Source of the DNA: Amycolatopsis balhimycina FH 1894
Lineage (GTDB): Bacteria; Actinomycetota; Actinomycetes; Mycobacteriales; Pseudonocardiaceae
NCBI RefSeq assembly: GCF_000384295.1
Contig: NZ_KB913037.1
Location: 6,072,822 to 6,136,821, forward strand
Direction: 5' to 3'
Length of the DNA: 64,000 nucleotides
Below the pieces are notes generated by a model that saw only the letters and a program-made list of their open reading frames with translations, ran no database searches and had not been told where the DNA came from. The translations under genes were made by a program, and so were the position numbers. Below are positions 53,980-61,382 of this stretch, in pieces (the stretch's first letter is position 1; each line of letters begins with the position of its first letter).

Positions 53980-54104
53980 ATCTCGCGTGATCGAAGACGT
54001 ATCTCGCGTGATGGGAGCCGGAACTCGCGTGATCCGGGCCGTCACGGCTCCCATCACGCGAGTTCCGGCTCTGCTCACGCGACTTCCGGCTTCGAGCACG
54101 CGAG
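53980..54104. repeat. 21-bp phased bidirectional repeat array C
   Basis: CTCGCGTGAT at 53982, 54003 and 54024; inverted units at 54053, 54074 and 54095; spacing exactly 21 bp on both sides. The turn-around distance (29 bp) and centre CCGTCACGGC equal those of array A at 24327. It follows the aldo/keto reductase stop by a few bases. Confidence 0.92.
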
Positions 54105-54150
54105 CCGGCCGGTAACTTACTTCTGAGGCTTTTCTGAGATCTCCGGAGCA

Positions 54151-54184
54151 GGCTCGGCGCCGATCATGCGATCGGTGCCGAGCC
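54151..54184 (+). promoter_or_regulatory. leader hairpin directly before a ribosome binding site
   Basis: GGCTCGGCGCCGATC (54151-54165) pairs with GATCGGTGCCGAGCC (54170-54184) over 15 bp with one G-T pair and a 4-nt loop. The AGGAGG of the next gene begins 3 nt after the stem (54187). It could terminate read-through from upstream or limit ribosome access. Confidence 0.6.
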
Positions 54185-54197
54185 CCAGGAGGTCGTC

Positions 54198-55733
54198 GTG
54201 GCGGAGGAAGTGCTCGATTATCTGGTCGTCGGGGCCGGGCCGGCCGGGCTGCAGCTGGGGCAGTTCCTCGGCCGCGCCGGGCACCGGTACCTGGTGCTGG
54301 AGGGCGGCTCCGCACCCGGCCACTTCTTCGAGACCTTCCCGCGGCACCGGACCCTCATCTCCATCAACAAGAAGCACACCGGGTACACCGACCCGGAGCT
54401 GAACCTCCGGATGGACTGGAACTCGATCCTCGCCGACGGCGACGCCGACCCGCTGCTCTTCACGGACTACAGCGAGAAACTCTTCCCGGACGCCGAGGAC
54501 CTCCTCCGCTACCTCGCCGACTACGCGGCGAAGCACGAAGTCGAAGTCCGCTACGGCACCCGCGTGACGCGCATCCGCCGTGAGCAGGAGATCTTCGTCC
54601 TCACCGCCGGTGACGCCGAATACCGGGCACACCGGCTGATCATGGCGACCGGCGTGACCAAACCGCACATCCCGCAGTTCCCCGGCGTAGAGCTGATCGA
54701 CCAGTACGTGGACGTCGACGTCGACCCGAAGAGCTTCACCGGCCGGCGCGTCCTGGTGCTCGGCAAGGGGAACTCCGCCTTCGAAACCGCCGACAACCTG
54801 ATCGAGACGGCCGCGGTCGTGCACGTCGGTGGCCCGCGGCCGGTGAAGCTGGCCTGGCGCACGCACTTCGTCGGCCACCTCCGCGCGTACAACGCGGGCA
54901 TCCTCGACATGTACCAGCTCAAGCTGCAGCACGCGATCCTCGACGGCGACGTCCGCGAGATCCGCCAGGACGACGACGGCTACCACGTCAAGTTCGCCTT
55001 CGCCCGCGCCGACGAGGTGTTCAAGGAGGTCCGCTACGACCGCGTGATCTGCTGCACCGGCTTCCGGTTCGACGCGTCGCTGTTCGACGACGACTGCCGT
55101 CCGGAACTCACGATCAACGACCGCTTCCCGGCGCAGACGCCGAGCTGGGAGTCGGTCAACGTGCCCGGCCTCTACTTCGCCGGCACGATCACCCAGGTCC
55201 GCGACTTCAAGAAGGCCACCAGCGCGTTCATCCACGGCTTCCGCTACGGCGCCCGCGCGCTGGTCAAGATCCTCGGCGAGCGCTACCACGACGTCCCGTG
55301 GCCGCACGCCGAGCTGCCCGCCAAACCGGACGCGCTGACCGACGCCGTGATCACCCGGATCAACCGGACTTCCGCGCTGTACCAGCAGTTCGGCTTCCTC
55401 GCCGACGTCGTCGTCGTGGACGGCGACACCGCCCGCTACTTCGAGGAAGTGCCGGTCGACCGCGTCCTCCAAGACCCGCCGGACGACGCCTTCGCCGTCA
55501 CCCTCGACTACGGCCCCGACCACGACAAGGTCGACCCGTTCGACTTCGTCGCCCGGGCCGCGCAGGACAAGGCGAACGACCACGGCGAGGGCCACTACCT
55601 GCACCCGATCGTCCGGCACTACCGCCGCGGCGAGCTCGTCGCGACCCACCACGTCACCGAGAACCTCGAGAACGAGTGGGACAAAGAGGTGCACGTCGAG
55701 CCGCTGACCGCGTTCTTCACCCGGGAGCTGTGA
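54198..55733 (+). CDS. FOXRED2-like FAD-dependent oxidoreductase
   Basis: 511 residues from GTG 54198 with AGGAGG 5 nt upstream. FAD site: LDYLVVGAGPAGLQLGQFLG. Then PRHRTLISINKKHTGYTDPE and LNLRMDWNSILADG, a stretch I recognise from the eukaryotic ER flavoprotein FOXRED2. A second nucleotide-binding motif (RRVLVLGKGNSAFETADNLI) would bind NAD(P)H, and RVICCTGFRFDASLFDDDCR closes the flavoprotein core. About 150 extra C-terminal residues have no motif I know. A monooxygenase-like or thiol-linked activity is possible; the substrate is unknown. First gene of a six-gene run. Confidence 0.85.
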   Translation: MAEEVLDYLVVGAGPAGLQLGQFLGRAGHRYLVLEGGSAPGHFFETFPRHRTLISINKKHTGYTDPELNLRMDWNSILADGDADPLLFTDYSEKLFPDAEDLLRYLADYAAKHEVEVRYGTRVTRIRREQEIFVLTAGDAEYRAHRLIMATGVTKPHIPQFPGVELIDQYVDVDVDPKSFTGRRVLVLGKGNSAFETADNLIETAAVVHVGGPRPVKLAWRTHFVGHLRAYNAGILDMYQLKLQHAILDGDVREIRQDDDGYHVKFAFARADEVFKEVRYDRVICCTGFRFDASLFDDDCRPELTINDRFPAQTPSWESVNVPGLYFAGTITQVRDFKKATSAFIHGFRYGARALVKILGERYHDVPWPHAELPAKPDALTDAVITRINRTSALYQQFGFLADVVVVDGDTARYFEEVPVDRVLQDPPDDAFAVTLDYGPDHDKVDPFDFVARAAQDKANDHGEGHYLHPIVRHYRRGELVATHHVTENLENEWDKEVHVEPLTAFFTREL

Positions 55734-56803
55734 TGCGCACGGTCGCGGAGTTCGAGGCGGCCGCCCGGCAACGCCTCGACCCGGCACACTACGACTACTT
55801 CGCGGGCGGCGCGCAGGACGAGATCACTCTGCGGGAGAACGAAAGCGCCTACAAACGGCTGCGGCTGGTGCCCCGGGTGCTGCGCGGCAGCGACAAACGG
55901 GACCTGAGCATCGAGCTGCTCGGGACGCCGTCATCCATGCCGATCCTGATCGCGCCCACGGCGTTCCACCGGCTCGCGCACGCCGACGGCGAGCTCGCCA
56001 CGGCCCGCGCGGCGGCGCGGGCCGGCACGATCATGATCGTCAGCATGGCCGCCACCACGGCCATCGAGGACATCGCCGCGGCGGCCCGCGAGGTCGCGCC
56101 GGACCCGGGCCTGTGGTTCCAGCTCTACCTGCAGCCGGACCTGGAGTTCACCGAGGCGATCGTGCGCCGCGCCGAAAACGCGGGCGTCAAGGCGTTCGTC
56201 GTGACCGTCGATTCGCCCGTGCTCGGCCGCCGCGAGCGCGACGATCGCAACGACTTCCACGACCTGCCGCCCGGGCTGGCCGTGGAAAACCTCCGTAACA
56301 TCGGTGAGAACCGCAGCGGCGGCAACGCCAGCCATGTCCGCGACATCGTCATGTCGGCCGGCCTGAACTGGGACCACATCGCCTGGCTCCAGTCGAAAAC
56401 GAAACTGCCGGTGCTGATCAAGGGCGTGCTCCACGCCGAGGACGCGCGGCTGGCCGTGCACCACGGCGTCGCCGGGATCGTCGTGTCCAACCACGGTGGC
56501 CGTCAGCTCGACACCGTGCCGGCCACCATCGACGTGCTGCCCGAGATCGCGGCCGCAATCGGCGGGGCGATGCCGGTGCTGCTCGACGGCGGGATCCGCC
56601 GCGGCACCGACGTCGTCAAGGCCCTCGCCCTCGGCGCGGACGCGGTCGGCGTCGGCCGCCCGGTGGTGTGGGGGCTGGCCGCGGGCGGGCGCGAGGGTGT
56701 CTCGGAGGTGCTCGAACTGCTGCGGGCGGACTTCGACCAGGCGCTGGCCATGTGCGGTGGCCGGCAGCCGGCCGACCTCACCCCGGACCAGGTGCGGCGA
56801 TGA
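55733..56803 (+). CDS. FMN-dependent alpha-hydroxyacid oxidase
   Basis: 356 residues; ATG 55733 overlaps the previous stop by one base. Oxidises an L-2-hydroxyacid to the 2-oxoacid. Motifs: HYDYFAGGAQDEITLRENES, ILIAPTAFHRLAHADGELAT, WFQLYLQPD (Tyr), and the active-site base His254 in VVSNHGGRQLDTVPA, with FMN-phosphate residues in LLDGGIRRGTDVVKALALGA and DAVGVGRPVVWGLA. A lactate, glycolate or mandelate-type substrate cannot be told apart. In an operon with a flavoprotein and a P450-like gene it may act in a dedicated pathway. Confidence 0.92.
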   Translation: MRTVAEFEAAARQRLDPAHYDYFAGGAQDEITLRENESAYKRLRLVPRVLRGSDKRDLSIELLGTPSSMPILIAPTAFHRLAHADGELATARAAARAGTIMIVSMAATTAIEDIAAAAREVAPDPGLWFQLYLQPDLEFTEAIVRRAENAGVKAFVVTVDSPVLGRRERDDRNDFHDLPPGLAVENLRNIGENRSGGNASHVRDIVMSAGLNWDHIAWLQSKTKLPVLIKGVLHAEDARLAVHHGVAGIVVSNHGGRQLDTVPATIDVLPEIAAAIGGAMPVLLDGGIRRGTDVVKALALGADAVGVGRPVVWGLAAGGREGVSEVLELLRADFDQALAMCGGRQPADLTPDQVRR

Positions 56804-58056
56804 TCGGCAAGGTACTGGCCGCGACGGCGGTGGCGGCCGCGCCGGTCTGGCTGCCCGGCCGGGTCGTGGCGCTGCGGATGAAGATCTTCGCGCTGGTCAA
56901 CGGCCAGGACGCGGTGACGGTCCCGGGCGAGCAGGTCGGCGCCGCCGACTTCCGGCGCGTCTACGCCGACCCGGCGGCGAACGGCCGCAGCCGCGGCGCC
57001 GCGCTGTCGGACCTGTTCTGGTACTGGCTCGCGCCGGGGCCGGAGGTGCACCAGGAGCACCTCGAACCGGGGCCGCGCTACGACGAGGTCGCCAAGTGCA
57101 CCCGGCACATTCTCGTCCGGTCCAAAAGGGACTCCGAGGAGCTGACCCGGCGGGTGGCCGCGCACGTCCTCGACGGTCTCGAACCCGGGCTCGTCCGGCT
57201 GCGCGACGCGATGATGCCGATCTGGGCGGAGCTGTACCACGAGCTGGTCTTCGACGAGCCGTGCCCGCCCGAGGCGCGGGAGCTGATCGTGGCGCACGCG
57301 GACGACGTCGTCTCGGCGCTGAAGTGCGTGCGGCCGCGGAACATGCGGCGCCGGGCCCGGCTGACGAAGTACCTGCGGCGGCGGCTCGCCGACGTCCCGC
57401 ATCCGCTGCCGGAATCCCTGACCCCCGAGGAACAGGCCTACTACCTGCAGGGCACGTTCTTCAACACCGCCGTCGTGCAGATGTCCGAAGCGATGGCGCA
57501 CCTGCTGATGATCATCGCGCAGAACGCCGACATCCAGCAGCGGCTCGTCGACCACCCGGAGGATATCGACCTTGTCATCGACGACGGGCTGCGCGCGTAC
57601 CCGCTGTTCGGCATCGCGCACCGGATTTCCACCGCGGACATCGAACTGGCGGACCTGACGATCCCGGCCGGGACGGTGCTGTGCTTCAGCTACCCGGACT
57701 TCGCCGCCCAGTCCGGGAAGGACGACTTCATCCCGTTCGGGGTCGCGCAGAACCGCGCGTGCCCGGCTCGCGGGCTGGCCCCGCTGACCATGCGGGTCGT
57801 GACGCGGGAAGTGCTGCGCCGCTTCAGCCTCGCCTCGACGGCCGGCCACACCCGCTCGATCCCCAACCGCGGCCCGGCGCTGCTCACGCGGCGCGGTGCC
57901 CGGCGCAAGCGCTTGCCACTGGTGTGGCTGGCGGTGCGTGACCGCTGGGAAGACGTCTGGCGCAGCCTCGCGCAGCTCGTCTTCGGCACCTACATGGTTC
58001 TCGATGCCCGTCGCCAGGCCCTTTGCTCGACCTACTTCGCCGGAGGTAATCGATGA
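56800..58056 (+). CDS. divergent cytochrome P450-like protein with N-terminal membrane helix
   Basis: 418 residues from ATG 56800, overlapping the oxidase by 4 bp. The N terminus (VLAATAVAAAPVWLPGRVVA) could anchor it. Heme-loop-like DDFIPFGVAQNRACPARGLA gives Cys321 as thiolate, but the loop is one residue longer than the usual FxxGxxxC. The K-helix ExxR is changed to DGLR (in IDDGLRAYPLFGIAHR), and the I-helix (GTFFNTAVVQMSEAMAHLLM) lacks AGxxT. So it is a P450 relative with altered oxygen-activation residues; a peroxygenase, isomerase or dehydratase-type reaction is possible. Basic C-terminal region (ARRKRLPLVW). No dedicated ferredoxin nearby. Confidence 0.75.
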   Translation: MIGKVLAATAVAAAPVWLPGRVVALRMKIFALVNGQDAVTVPGEQVGAADFRRVYADPAANGRSRGAALSDLFWYWLAPGPEVHQEHLEPGPRYDEVAKCTRHILVRSKRDSEELTRRVAAHVLDGLEPGLVRLRDAMMPIWAELYHELVFDEPCPPEARELIVAHADDVVSALKCVRPRNMRRRARLTKYLRRRLADVPHPLPESLTPEEQAYYLQGTFFNTAVVQMSEAMAHLLMIIAQNADIQQRLVDHPEDIDLVIDDGLRAYPLFGIAHRISTADIELADLTIPAGTVLCFSYPDFAAQSGKDDFIPFGVAQNRACPARGLAPLTMRVVTREVLRRFSLASTAGHTRSIPNRGPALLTRRGARRKRLPLVWLAVRDRWEDVWRSLAQLVFGTYMVLDARRQALCSTYFAGGNR

Positions 58057-59333
58057 GCCCGTCCGAAGCGGCGCCCGTTTTCTTCCTTGCCGTCGTGGTG
58101 ATCCTCGTGGCGGTCCGGCTGGTCTGCCTGGTCGCGGTGAAGCTCGGCCAGCCGCCGGTGGTCGGGGAGATGATCTCCGGCGTGCTGCTCGGTCCCTCAC
58201 TGCTCGGCTTGCTGCTTCCGGGTGTGCAGGCGGCGCTGTTCCCGGACGGCATCCGGTCGCTGCTCTACGTCGGTGGCCAGATCGGCCTGGTCATCTACAT
58301 GTTCGGTGCCGGGTACGAGTTCAACGTGGGCAGTATCAAGCAGTCGCGGAAGTCGGTCGCGGCGATCTCGTCGGCCGGGACGCTGGTGCCACTCACGCTC
58401 GGGGTCGGGGTCGCGGTCCTCGGCTCGGCGTGGATCGGCATCGGCAAGGAGGGTGTTTCGCCGGTGACGTCGGCCGCGTTCGTCGGCGTGGCGCTGGCGA
58501 TCACGGCGTTCCCGATGCTGGCGCGGATCATCACCGAGCGCGGGATCGCCGCCACGAGGTTCGGCTCGCTGGCGTTGGCCTGCGGCGCGCTCGACGACGT
58601 CCTGGCGTGGCTGCTGCTGGCCGTGGTGCTGGGCATGCACGCCGGGTCGGCCGGGCCGGTGGCGCTCGCGCTGGGCGGTGGCGTGCTGTTCGCCGGGCTG
58701 GTGTTCGTCGTCGGTCGGCGGCTGCTGGCGAGGGCGATGAGCAGTGACCGGCTCGGTGTCGACCAGCGGGTGCTGGTCACCGCGATGACGTTGTTCGCCG
58801 CCGCCTGGTTCACCGACGTGATCGGCCTGTACGCGGTGTTCGGCGCCTTCTGCGTCGGGATCGCGTTTCCCCGCACGCCCGCCGCCGACGCCGTGCTCGC
58901 GAAGATCATGCCGATCGGGCGGATCGTGTTCCTGCCGCTGTTCTTCACCTATTCCGGCCTGAACACGCGGTTCGCGCTGCTCGCCGACCCGAAGCTGCTC
59001 GCGTTCGCGGTGTTGTGCGTGGTCGTCGCGATCATCGGCAAGCTCGGCGCGTCCTGGGGCGCGGCCCGGCTGGCGGGGGAGCCGCCGTCGATCGCCTCGC
59101 GCGTCGGGGTGCTGGTCAACGCGCGCGGGCTGATGCAGCTGATCGCGCTGAACGTCGGGCTCGCCGCGGGAATCGTCTCGCCGGCGTTGTTCACCGTGCT
59201 GGTGCTGGTCGCCCTCGTCACCACGATCATGACCGCGCCGGCGCTCAGCTGGCTCGACCGCCGCGATGCCCGCAAGGGGAGCACGGAGATACTCCTGACG
59301 GCCGAAGCCGTTCCGGTGACCGGGAAAAGTTGA
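58053..59333 (+). CDS. CPA2/KefB-type cation:proton antiporter
   Basis: 426 residues with about twelve helices. VAVKLGQPPVVGEMISGVLL and GPSLLGLLLPGVQAALFPDG are the conserved start of the Na+/H+ exchanger fold; FAAAWFTDVIGLYAVFGAFC and VGIAFPRTPAADAVLAKIMP are typical later parts. There is no RCK/TrkA_N domain, so it is a short type. Overlaps the P450-like gene by 4 bp. It would exchange Na+ or K+ for H+; its place between redox and two-component genes suggests pH or ion homeostasis linked to that system. Confidence 0.92.
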   Translation: MSPSEAAPVFFLAVVVILVAVRLVCLVAVKLGQPPVVGEMISGVLLGPSLLGLLLPGVQAALFPDGIRSLLYVGGQIGLVIYMFGAGYEFNVGSIKQSRKSVAAISSAGTLVPLTLGVGVAVLGSAWIGIGKEGVSPVTSAAFVGVALAITAFPMLARIITERGIAATRFGSLALACGALDDVLAWLLLAVVLGMHAGSAGPVALALGGGVLFAGLVFVVGRRLLARAMSSDRLGVDQRVLVTAMTLFAAAWFTDVIGLYAVFGAFCVGIAFPRTPAADAVLAKIMPIGRIVFLPLFFTYSGLNTRFALLADPKLLAFAVLCVVVAIIGKLGASWGAARLAGEPPSIASRVGVLVNARGLMQLIALNVGLAAGIVSPALFTVLVLVALVTTIMTAPALSWLDRRDARKGSTEILLTAEAVPVTGKS

Positions 59334-59370
59334 TTCTTCAATTTCGGAAAATCACTGCCAGTATGGAGTC

Positions 59371-60045
59371 GTGCGCGATGCGGCGACGAAACCGAGAGTG
59401 CTGCTGGTCGAAGACGACCGGGAACTGGCGGGCATGCTCGCGGAGCTGCTCGCCGATTCCGGCTACGAAACCGAAGCCGCCCACGACGGTCAGCGCGGGC
59501 TGCACCTCGGGCTCACCGGGCAGTACGACGTGATGATCATCGACCGGCGGCTTCCCGTGCTCGACGGCCTGGAGCTGCTCCGGCGGCTGCGGGCCCGGGC
59601 GGTGACCACGCGGGTCCTGGTGCTCTCGGCGCTGGGCGAGGTGGCCGACCGCGTCGCCGGGCTCGACGCCGGCGCCGACGACTACCTCGTCAAGCCGTTC
59701 GAGGCCGAGGAGCTCCTGGCCCGGCTGCGCGCGCTGGGCCGCCGTGACCTCGAAGGGGCGGAGAGCCTTCCGCTCGGTGCGGCGGCTCTCGACCTGCTGC
59801 GGCACGAGGTCGTGTTGCCGCGCGGCGAGCGGATCACGCTGTCGGGGCGGGAGTTCGAGCTGCTCAGGACGCTGGCGCAACGGCCGAAGGCCATCCACCC
59901 GCGGGCCGCGCTGCGCACGCGCGTGTTCGCCGACTCGACCGGTGAGTCCATTGTGGACACGTATGTCTACTACCTGCGGCGCAAGCTCGGCCGGGACGTC
60001 GTGCGGACCGTGCACGGCCTCGGCTACCAGATCGGCGCGGTATGA
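59371..60045 (+). CDS. OmpR-family response regulator
   Basis: 224 residues from GTG 59371. Receiver: acidic pair in VLLVEDDRELAGMLAELLAD, phospho-acceptor Asp58 in DVMIIDRRLPVLDGLELLRR, Lys108 in DDYLVKPFEAEELLARLRAL. Winged helix: GERITLSGREFELLRTLAQR, VDTYVYYLRRKLG and VRTVHGLGYQIG. Overlaps the kinase gene by 4 bp; the 37-bp gap upstream suggests the run from 54198 may extend through the pair. Confidence 0.95.
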   Translation: MRDAATKPRVLLVEDDRELAGMLAELLADSGYETEAAHDGQRGLHLGLTGQYDVMIIDRRLPVLDGLELLRRLRARAVTTRVLVLSALGEVADRVAGLDAGADDYLVKPFEAEELLARLRALGRRDLEGAESLPLGAAALDLLRHEVVLPRGERITLSGREFELLRTLAQRPKAIHPRAALRTRVFADSTGESIVDTYVYYLRRKLGRDVVRTVHGLGYQIGAV

Positions 60046-61235
60046 GGCCCGCCCCCGAAGAGCGGGCCCTGTGGCGGGCGCGGTGGGCGATCACCGCGCA
60101 GATCGCCGTCGTGGTTTCGCTGCTCGTGGCCCTCGCGGGCGCGATCGCGTACGGGATGCTGTTGTCCGGGCAGCACGCCGACGCCGACCGGACGCTCGCC
60201 CGGACCATCCAGCTCGGCCCGGGAACGATCCCGCCCGGCTGCGTCTGGCTGTTCACGCCGGGGGCGCACGCGCCGGCGGGGCCGCCACCGGCCGGGATGC
60301 CGCTGCCCGCCCTGGACGGCACGGTGCCTTCGCCCGGCGACGTCCACACCGAACGGCGCTCCTTCGGCGGCATGACGTACACGATCCGGGTGGAGAACCG
60401 CGGCGGCGTCGTCTCGCAGGCGTTCTTCGAAGAGCGGTACCAGATCCAGGACCGTTCGTCGCTGGTGTTCGGGCTCGGCGTCGCCGAAGTGCTCGCCCTG
60501 CTCGGGGCCGTGCTCTGCGGGCGGGTGCTGGCGACACGGGCGATCCGGCCGCTGGAGGACGCGCTGCGGCGGCAGCGGACGTTCGTCGCCGACGCGTCCC
60601 ACGAGCTGCGCGCCCCGCTGACCCGGCTGCACACGCGCGCGCAGCTGCTGGCCCGGCGGGCTTCGGGACGTGACGCGGAGGACCTCGACCAGCTGGTGCG
60701 CGGTACGCGGGAGCTCGGCGAGGTCGTCGAGGATCTGCTGCTGTCGGCGCGGGCGTGCGGGGAACGGCCGTCGCTGGAACCGGTCGAACTCGGATTGCTC
60801 GCGGAGGAAGCGGTCGCGGCGGAAGCGGTGCGCGCGGGGGAGGGCCGGGTCCGGCTGGCGGTGACACGCGAGCGGCGGCCGTACGTCGTCCAGGGCGTCC
60901 CGACGGCGTTGCGTCGCGTGCTGTCGGCGTTGCTGGACAACGCCCTCGGCCACACCCCGCCCGGCGGTTCGATCGAGGTGTGGCTGGGCGTGCCCGACGA
61001 ACGGCACGTGGAGCTGCGCGTCCGCGACACGGGCGTCGGCTTCCCGGCGGCCGACGCGGACCGCCTGTTCGAGCGGTTCGCCCGCGGCCCGGACGGCGAC
61101 GGCCGCCGCTTCGGCATCGGCCTGGCCCTGGTCCGCGAAGTGGTGACGGGCCACGGCGGCACGATCGCGGCCGCCGGCCACCCCGGAGCCGGCGCAACAT
61201 TCACCCTCCGCCTCCTCCGCGCCGACCCCACGTGA
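60042..61235 (+). CDS. sensor histidine kinase
   Basis: 397 residues. First helix ITAQIAVVVSLLVALAGAIA, an exported sensor loop of about 110 residues that is Pro/Gly-rich (GAHAPAGPPPAGMPLPALDG), second helix VFGLGVAEVLALLGAVLCG, HAMP-like ATRAIRPLEDALRRQ, H-box FVADASHELRAPLTRLH (His187), and ATPase boxes SALLDNALGHTPPGG (N), VRDTGVGFP (G1) and RRFGIGLALVREVV (G2). Partner of the response regulator upstream. Its 3' end leads directly into repeat array D. Confidence 0.95.
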   Translation: MRPAPEERALWRARWAITAQIAVVVSLLVALAGAIAYGMLLSGQHADADRTLARTIQLGPGTIPPGCVWLFTPGAHAPAGPPPAGMPLPALDGTVPSPGDVHTERRSFGGMTYTIRVENRGGVVSQAFFEERYQIQDRSSLVFGLGVAEVLALLGAVLCGRVLATRAIRPLEDALRRQRTFVADASHELRAPLTRLHTRAQLLARRASGRDAEDLDQLVRGTRELGEVVEDLLLSARACGERPSLEPVELGLLAEEAVAAEAVRAGEGRVRLAVTRERRPYVVQGVPTALRRVLSALLDNALGHTPPGGSIEVWLGVPDERHVELRVRDTGVGFPAADADRLFERFARGPDGDGRRFGIGLALVREVVTGHGGTIAAAGHPGAGATFTLRLLRADPT

Positions 61236-61382
61236 TCAGTAGGTCAACTCGCGTGATTGGAGGGTCGACTCGCGTGATTGAAGAGACGACACGGCGAGGC
61301 GGCGCTGGCTTCGTCGTGTCGACCCTCCAATCACGCGTGTCGGCTTCTCAATCACGCGTGTCGACCCTTCCCGCACGTCAGC
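61228..61382. repeat. 21-bp phased bidirectional repeat array D
   Basis: Forward units begin near 61228 (degenerate, inside the kinase 3' end), 61249 and 61270; inverted ATCACGCGTG units begin at 61331 and 61352, with a degenerate one near 61373 that overlaps the stop of the convergent HEAT-like gene. Spacing is 21 bp. The flanking GTCGA motifs match array B. Forward and inverted halves are separated by about 50 bp. Confidence 0.88.
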
